Assembly: GCF_914767665.1 (NCBI RefSeq)
Contig: NC_059508.1
Coordinates: forward strand, 7,130,001-7,194,000
DNA length: 64,000 bases
DNA from: Harmonia axyridis
Taxonomy: Eukaryota; Arthropoda; Insecta; Coleoptera; Coccinellidae
Direction of reading: 5' to 3'
Position 1 is the stretch's first letter. The number at the start of each line of letters is the position of its first letter. The translations under genes were made by a program, and so were the position numbers. Positions 58,115-64,000 of this stretch are shown here, piece after piece. The notes under the pieces are model-generated. The model saw only the letters and a list, made by a program, of their open reading frames with translations. It made no database searches and was not told where the DNA came from.

Positions 58115-59070
58115 AAAGACCTACAGCTGTTGCTGTTAGTAAAAAATATCATCAAAGGTTACCCATACCTTTCCTAATTATACCTAACTGCAATAAATTC
58201 CCTCAATGGTGCATACCGATTTCGAATGCTAACAAATAGGTCATAATTCAATAAATCTGTCGGCATCCCTTTGAAATCGAGTTGCATGCCGTCCACTGGG
58301 TATTGAGTCGGAAGAAGGATGCAAAACACTTAAACAGCATTTCTCTCGGCATTTCTTATAATTATTTGTCATATTCATTTCATAACACAAAGAAATATTC
58401 TGAAAGTTTTAATGGAAAAGAATCTACTTGCATGATGAATCAGAGAAAACTGGCCAAAAACGTGTACAAAAACCTAATCTAATTAGAATAGGTTATAATG
58501 CTTGGTTTTATTCTCTTCATGAAAAGACCAACATAATAGAATAGAATACTTTATGTTTACAGTTGTTAAGGAATCAATTCTTCCTTTTTGAGTGCCACAC
58601 TCTTGGAGAGAAGATCTGGACGTTATAAGGGCGAATTCGAAGTTAAAAATGAAGATCTTTGAAAACATCAACATTTTTCATATTGTATTATCTTTACTTA
58701 ATGCAAAATAATTTGTTCAAAAGTCTAGAACTGAACAGTTCCAAAATATCGCAAACGACTAAAGTGAAAGCATCAATCTATCAATCTACTAATCGATTAC
58801 AATGTTTCAGATCATGTAGTGTGTATGACGCTTTAGGAAATATAATTCCTAATATGAAGAGAGATAAGAATACGTCAGTATTCTTCCAAATCCGGAGATT
58901 TTCAATGGCGCGAAATTCAGTTATTTCAATATTTTGCATCTACACAATACCTATACAATAATTAGACGAACTAATTCAATACATTGATAGGAAGTTGTAA
59001 ATTTCATGCGTTATTCTCGGCAATAAATTGACCTTTCGCTAAATATGATATGAAACTTATTCAATATATT
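58115..59070. other. Interior of foldback-type element, no gene recognised
   Basis: AT-rich with short frames only. Confidence 0.4.
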
Positions 59071-59894
59071 GGATACTGGCGATAATGGCAGATGGCCATA
59101 AAGAGGTAACTAATAAAAATGACTTCCATAATACTCCATAGATGGCGACATGGTGAAAATAAATAAATAATCAACGATATCTTGAAAACAGCATATTTTT
59201 TAAGAATGGTTCCAAAAGCACCAATAGGCTCTAATTAAGCACTAATTGGTGGTATAGAAATTTTTGAGTGATTTAGAAATGTTGGTGCCAAGTGCGGAGT
59301 CAGCACCAAAGGAAATGATTAATAATATCTTGAAAACGGTATATTTTTCATTACCATTCCAAAAGCGCCAATAGGCACTAATTAAGCACTAATTGGTTGT
59401 ATAGGAATCTTTGGGCTTTGTGAAAATGTTGATGCCAATCGTGAAGTCAGCACCAAAGAGAATAATCAGTAATATCTTGAAAACAGTATATTTTTTATGA
59501 TGATTCTGAAAGCACCAATAGGCACTAATTAAGCACTAATTAGTGGCACAAAAATTTTTGGGTAAATGAAAAATGTTAGTGCTAAGTGTGAAGTTGGCAC
59601 CAAAGGAAATAATCAGCGATATATATTTAAAATTGTTTATTTTTTCAAAATGATTCTAAAAGCACTAATAGGCACCAATTAAGCACTGATTAGTGGCATA
59701 GCAATTTTTTCTCAATTTGAAAATGTTGGTGCTAGGTGCGAAGTTAGCACCAACCACTTCAAATGACAGTTTCTCAAAAAATACAATGGTGCTTGTTAAA
59801 CTTTACACTGCACTAATAGGCACTAATTAGGCACTAATTATCTGACATATTTCCAGAATTAGAGCTTCCAACTTTTCGCTAACTTCACGGACCC
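59071..59894. repeat. Right TIR of the foldback-type element
   Basis: Reverse complement of the left arm, again with five blocks (GCACCAATAGGCACTAATTA type) near 59222, 59373, 59517, 59662 and 59812. The inner border is TACTGGCGATAATGGCAGAT, matching CATCTGACACTG...CGCCAGTA at 54090-54110. Confidence 0.92.
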
Positions 59895-59903
59895 ATAAGA
59901 ATT

Positions 59904-60536
59904 CAATTAAAGCTTATTTGTCAATACCTCCCTTCTCTATAGATTGAACACATCTAATCAGAAAATAATATCTTGTTACTATGAGATCATCGACTTCAGC
60001 GTTCATATTACGTTTACGCTCGCCGCTCACAAAACATGAATTTCAACATTTTCTGGTGGGAGTTTCCACTATGTAAAGTCTGTTCATTGGGATAGCATCT
60101 TTCAAGGGTTGTTCAAGTAACAAGTATGAATGTCAATTCCTATACTCATGACGTAAATAAACCCCTTTGAAGTTGTCACTTTTTGAGGTATCTGGAATTG
60201 GGTTTCCACCAGGCAAACTATCTGTCGTTTGAGAAACATCTTTTGGTAGTTCCTTTGAATGAAATATAATAATAACATACCTACTTTGAAGGAAACATGA
60301 GTAATTCGAAAAGTACTATTGTTGGGGAGAAAATTCAGTTTATTTTTTGTTTTAAATTATTAGAAGAGGTAGTTTCCACAACACCCAGGAGGTACTACCG
60401 TGAAGCGTTACTTTTTAATGGGTAGTTCGCCAGTAGCCCTATTTTCCCAAAAACAATTGGTATTCAACCAGAAATAAAAATTACAAAACATAAACTCTTA
60501 TCTAGTTGATAAATGAATAAAATGATATATCTCTGT
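59904..60536. other. Downstream flank of the P-type transposase gene
   Basis: No gene. 60055-60170 has the weak inverted likeness to 50920-51060. I could not find a P-type terminal repeat here that matches the right flank. Confidence 0.35.
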
Positions 60537-63362
60537 TCATACTATCTGGAGAGTTTGTAATTTTCTTTTTTTAGGGAGGTGTTTAGATGAATCTGAGGGT
60601 GAATCGGTCTTTTTGGATTCAATGTTAGAGTTGGTCTTCTCTTTTCTATAATCATTTAATATTATATTCGCGAACACTGACAGCAAATGAAATAAAATTT
60701 TCTTATAGTCCTTTCCACATAAACAAGTATTTTGAAATTCTTCAAAAGCGTATTCTGTCTGAATACTCAGAAATGTTAATTTTGAAAGAATATATTTTTG
60801 ATCAACCGCTCGTAGAAAGTTCGATTCTAAGGAACTATCATTTAAAATCACCTCGAAAATAGCACACATATGGAGAAAAATTATTCTGACATGAATAGTT
60901 GGAATTGATAGACCTCCTCTCTGCAAACTATCAAAATATTCACTATCAACGGAACTTCCTTTCTCTTCTACAACCAGGGACAAGCAAATATTACAATCTA
61001 ATTTTCTGGAAGCACTATGGGATCCATATCCTGCAATATAAATTGAGGCCGATTCATCTACAGAACACTCGATTAAATAATTAGAATTAAATATTTCATT
61101 GAATTTATCGATATTTAATGTGTCCTCATCAAAAGTAAAACTACACGACCCATTCATTTCTAAAGAAAAGTTTTTTTTTATATCGTCAAGGGAAAAAGTT
61201 GATCTATTGCATTTGAATATTCGCTTTACTCTAATTTTCTTTTCCGCATTCAAAACTGCATCCAATGATACATTATAATTACAACCATTTAAAAGTCTGT
61301 AATTGCCAAAACGCTTTTCAAGTTTTTCGGTGGTGAATTTACCCGGTAAAAAATATTCAATGTCATAATTTGTGAAACTATACCTAATTACATCCAAAAG
61401 TGTAGCAGTACTCTGAACGAAAGCCTTGTAATTATCATTTGTGAGATGACCGTTGGAATCTAAATCATGCCATTTATTTATCCACACAACAAATTTCTCC
61501 AAAAACTTAACTCTATAATCATCATCTTCATTCGAAATCGGTTTAGAAAATTCATTTCTCCTAACGATCCCCTTTATGACACTGGTATTATTAACAATAT
61601 CCCACCAATTTCTTATCAACTGCAGGAAGTCTGCAGTGTCGTTAAACCCAAAATCTTTCAAAGCAGCTATTGTGGTATCGTGAAATAAATTGTCAACTAG
61701 TGAAACTTTTTGCCTTTCGAAGCTATTTGGGAATAAAGTTTTGAAATTCAATTTGTATGCTTTCTTAATTATTGAATTTTTTTCAGCTTCGTAAACTTTT
61801 CTGACATCACTTAATTTGGCATATTTGATAAGACCTGTTTCAAAGTCAGGATAAACAAATGTTTTATCTAAATTTTTTAAATTGAACCAGTTGTTTCGAA
61901 TATTTTTCATAACATGAACAAAATCATAAGACAAGAATATAGTTTTGCCAGTTTTTGAAGGATTGGGAATAAAATTTGAATTGGACAATTTCTTAAACAT
62001 TGTTTGGTTTATTCTACAATTATCTGTTATTATGCATAAAATTTCAAACCCACATTTCTGAACTTGGTCAATTACACAAGTTGCGAATGGAATAATTTCA
62101 CTTCCGCTTATACTGTCAACTGAAACTAATTTTACAATTTCATGAAAATTCCCAAAAGCTGAAGATATCATAAATGCCAAAACAGTTTTTGCCAAACTAT
62201 CTCTGTTGGCAGCGTAGCCAATCAAATTTTTGGAGCGATAGTCCAATCTTGGAGTTATATAAATTTCGTCTATCAAAAGAACAACAACTTTTTCCCTAGG
62301 CGTTAAATTTGAGAATATATTTGATATATAATTATTGTTATGGATATCATTATTTGGGGAAACATTAAGGCCAGAAGATATTCTCTGTAAATATCTTTTA
62401 TTAGGTAACATGAAAAAACCTCTCAGAAGTTCATACGTGGAGTGGGAAGTTGTATGAATCAGAAAAGCCATAATAATGGTCGATGAAGAATATCTATTTT
62501 TCTTTAGAGTGATTTGTTTTAACTGATCGATTAAAATTTCGAGATTTTTTGAATGCGGTAAATTCTTTTCACACGATACAGTTAATGCTAGGTCCAAATA
62601 TTTTAAACTTTTCTCCATGAGATAATTAAATGATTCAAAAAATATGTCGGTATCACTTCTAAAGTTTTCCTTGTATCTTGCCAAAATGTTCTCTAATTGT
62701 GACCATCTGCTCAATTTCAAATCGAAAGGAAGAATCCACTTCAAATCATTGAAATTCAACTTGTTTTTACCCAGAAAAACTTGAACAACCATATTCTCAT
62801 TAATTGAAATTTGAGTTTCAAGCAGAAGCGAATCCTGATTTTCCTGAACTTTCAACTGATAGAAATAAATTTTATTTTCCGCTTTGTGAACTATCCAATT
62901 AACAAGTTCTAATTTATTAGAATATTCATTTAACAATTGATCGAAATTTTGAATAATGTCTGCAGTCTCTAATTGGTGAATAATTTCATTATGTGAATCA
63001 ATATAATTTTGACGCCTTTCATCGGGAGTTTTTCTTGCAGAAACAGAAGGTTTAGAAAGATATCCAGGCAAATTTGGAAAAATTGATGGAACTGCATTTT
63101 TATTTAATTTTGGATATCTGAGGAGGTTCTTTCCAATCGTGCCATCTTTACGTTTGAATACATCGTATCTAATTATTTCATTCTCTTGGAAATGAACTGA
63201 ACAAACAGCTGAATTTTGGGAAGGTGACCAATTTTTACGAGGTATAGCGGAGATCCATTTCATTCTTGAATCAGGTTCCTTAGGAAATTTAAAAATAGAG
63301 ACATACGTATTTTGTGAGTCGTAATTGGACTTACAACCTGTAACACAACAGCGACGAGGCAT
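60537..63362 (-). CDS. P-element-superfamily (THAP9-like) transposase, uninterrupted
   Basis: 941 codons from the Met at 63362 (the frame stays open upstream to 63416, but MPRRCC is the natural THAP start). Residues 5-57 form a THAP zinc finger: CCVTGC with later VCSVHF, plus NAVPSIFPN (the AVPxxF box). A helical region follows. The RNase H-like catalytic part shows VVLLIDEIYI (Asp365), LCIITDNCRIN (Asp447) and DFVHVMKNIRNNW (the D..H..KN.RN box). Near 670-690 come FLPGKFTTEKLEKRFGNYR and NYNVSL. Dmel P transposase is about 750 aa; this is longer at the C-terminus, which ends in a basic tail. There are no stops, frameshifts or introns. It would excise and insert DNA in the nucleus; a domesticated gene is possible. 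Confidence 0.9.
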   Translation of the reverse strand: MPRRCCVTGCKSNYDSQNTYVSIFKFPKEPDSRMKWISAIPRKNWSPSQNSAVCSVHFQENEIIRYDVFKRKDGTIGKNLLRYPKLNKNAVPSIFPNLPGYLSKPSVSARKTPDERRQNYIDSHNEIIHQLETADIIQNFDQLLNEYSNKLELVNWIVHKAENKIYFYQLKVQENQDSLLLETQISINENMVVQVFLGKNKLNFNDLKWILPFDLKLSRWSQLENILARYKENFRSDTDIFFESFNYLMEKSLKYLDLALTVSCEKNLPHSKNLEILIDQLKQITLKKNRYSSSTIIMAFLIHTTSHSTYELLRGFFMLPNKRYLQRISSGLNVSPNNDIHNNNYISNIFSNLTPREKVVVLLIDEIYITPRLDYRSKNLIGYAANRDSLAKTVLAFMISSAFGNFHEIVKLVSVDSISGSEIIPFATCVIDQVQKCGFEILCIITDNCRINQTMFKKLSNSNFIPNPSKTGKTIFLSYDFVHVMKNIRNNWFNLKNLDKTFVYPDFETGLIKYAKLSDVRKVYEAEKNSIIKKAYKLNFKTLFPNSFERQKVSLVDNLFHDTTIAALKDFGFNDTADFLQLIRNWWDIVNNTSVIKGIVRRNEFSKPISNEDDDYRVKFLEKFVVWINKWHDLDSNGHLTNDNYKAFVQSTATLLDVIRYSFTNYDIEYFLPGKFTTEKLEKRFGNYRLLNGCNYNVSLDAVLNAEKKIRVKRIFKCNRSTFSLDDIKKNFSLEMNGSCSFTFDEDTLNIDKFNEIFNSNYLIECSVDESASIYIAGYGSHSASRKLDCNICLSLVVEEKGSSVDSEYFDSLQRGGLSIPTIHVRIIFLHMCAIFEVILNDSSLESNFLRAVDQKYILSKLTFLSIQTEYAFEEFQNTCLCGKDYKKILFHLLSVFANIILNDYRKEKTNSNIESKKTDSPSDSSKHLPKKRKLQTLQIV

Positions 63363-63416
63363 TTTCAATGTTTTTCTGGGGAGACAGGAAGAGTCAGAAA
63401 CTTTGTACCAGATCAC

Positions 63417-64000
63417 TATGTGAATTCAAGCACTAATTCACAGAATTGATACTGAATCACACTTAAAACTGATCAATATCACAATATTTCAAACACTCAG
63501 ATGAACTTTATAAACAATACACACTCGGTACACAAAACCGGTAACAAGTGCAACTTGTTTGAAGAAATTATCAGAAAACCCCACACAAATCGGTGATCTG
63601 TAAGAACTAAGAATAGTTATTCCCCTTTAAGTTTTGACCTGAAAAGTCAAGTGGTACCATTCCTTCTTAAACCCCGACCTTCCCGATGCATTTCGGGTCT
63701 ATAGGCCACTCAGACATTGTTGCCGCTCTTACTGTGCATGGCTTGAGTTGAAGACGGCTGTGCTAGCATACATAAGATTCTGCACGAAAATTTGTGTGTT
63801 CGGTAGCTCTGTGCAAGTTGTATTCCACATTTTTTGAATGATGCTCAAAAAAATGCTCGTGTCGATTGTTGTTAAAATGATTTCGAAATAGCAAAGGCAA
63901 CGAAAGTTGTTCGTTCTCGAAGCGTTAAGAAGCAAATGGTGGCGTTTTTCTTCACGACAACTGGTCATGTGGCCATTGTGGCTCTTGAAAATCAAAAGAC
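63417..64000. other. Upstream flank of the P-type transposase gene
   Basis: No gene recognised. A short GC-richer patch (63660-63730) is present. If the transposase belongs to a P element, its 5' terminal repeat should lie here or beyond the window. Confidence 0.35.

Larger units (their letters stand above)
51308..59894. mobile_element. Foldback-type DNA transposon with 9-bp target duplication
   Basis: The perfect 9-bp direct repeat ATAAGAATT lies at 51299-51307 and 59895-59903. Ends are GGGTCCGTGAAGTTAGCG and its reverse complement. The arms 51308-54110 (about 840 bp once the hAT is removed) and 59071-59894 are long inverted repeats made of five tandem units each. The inner 5 kb holds remnants of a minus-strand gene. 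Long, internally repetitive TIRs with a 9-bp duplication are known from Drosophila foldback (FB) and Mutator-like elements; the assignment is by architecture only. Confidence 0.85.

Noticed and set aside
53420..59860. Regular repeats resembling a CRISPR array
   Set aside because: Units are about 148 bp, adjacent, without unique spacers, and mirror-imaged in two transposon arms in a eukaryotic context.
60537..63416. P-type gene as cargo of the foldback element
   Set aside because: It lies outside the 9-bp target duplication that bounds that element.

Overview
The window looks like AT-rich, transposon-dense genomic DNA from an insect. The support is indirect: a mauritiana-type mariner, BEL/Pao retrotransposons, Penelope-like elements, a THAP-type P transposase, a hAT, a pogo/Tigger remnant and several LINE families. 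A beetle or another holometabolous insect would fit, but nothing seen fixes the order. I recognise no single-copy host gene, tRNA or rRNA. Nearly everything that can be read is a mobile element or the wreck of one, often nested.

Region by region. 0.2-1.75 kb: a Penelope-like element (RT thumb, linker, GIY-YIG nuclease) between inverted terminal repeats. 2.6-4.7 kb: a minus-strand LINE endonuclease fragment split by a 1.4-kb near-perfect palindrome. 5.1-7.4 kb: a minus-strand CR1/Jockey-type LINE, cut by an apparently intact 1286-bp mariner (7379-8664). 11.6-13.2 kb: a second minus-strand LINE with a deletion in its RT core. 13.2-23.6 kb: no genes, but many fold-back and terminal-inverted-repeat (TIR) elements, including a 1575-bp Tc1/mariner-superfamily deletion derivative with 442-bp TIRs.

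24.0-38.7 kb: one BEL/Pao retrotransposon (BEL-1, plus strand) with 557-bp near-identical LTRs and a 5-bp target duplication. Its gag is split at 25078-33540 by an insert of unknown type (X). X in turn carries a second BEL/Pao element on the minus strand (BEL-2, 25721-30510) and a pogo/Tigger-like element (30609-31321). Removing X rejoins gag in frame. BEL-1 lacks integrase and has 160-bp tandem repeats and perfect palindromes there instead. BEL-2 keeps an intact gag-protease but has lost the RT core and integrase.

39.0-41.9 kb: three diverged copies of a non-coding unit. 43.2-47.1 kb: a plus-strand LINE with a coiled-coil ORF1, endonuclease and RT, missing RT motif A. 47.4-50.5 kb: a dense AGTGCT palindrome cluster, a LINE endonuclease scrap, a second Penelope-like fragment, a Ty3/gypsy 3' end (integrase, polypurine tract, LTR) and an RT scrap.

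51.3-59.9 kb: a large foldback-type DNA transposon with a perfect 9-bp target duplication and about 840-bp TIRs, each built of five units of about 148 bp. A hAT element with an 8-bp target duplication sits inside its left arm. Internally there are remnants of a minus-strand gene ending in a ubiquitin-peptidase-like domain. 60.5-63.4 kb: a long uninterrupted P-superfamily (THAP9-like) transposase on the minus strand, the best intact gene of the window together with the mariner transposase and BEL-2 gag.

The genes do not form a host pathway. The interest lies in nesting order, in non-autonomous derivatives that kept cis-acting ends but lost catalytic cores, and in several structured (palindromic or ribozyme-like) sequences.
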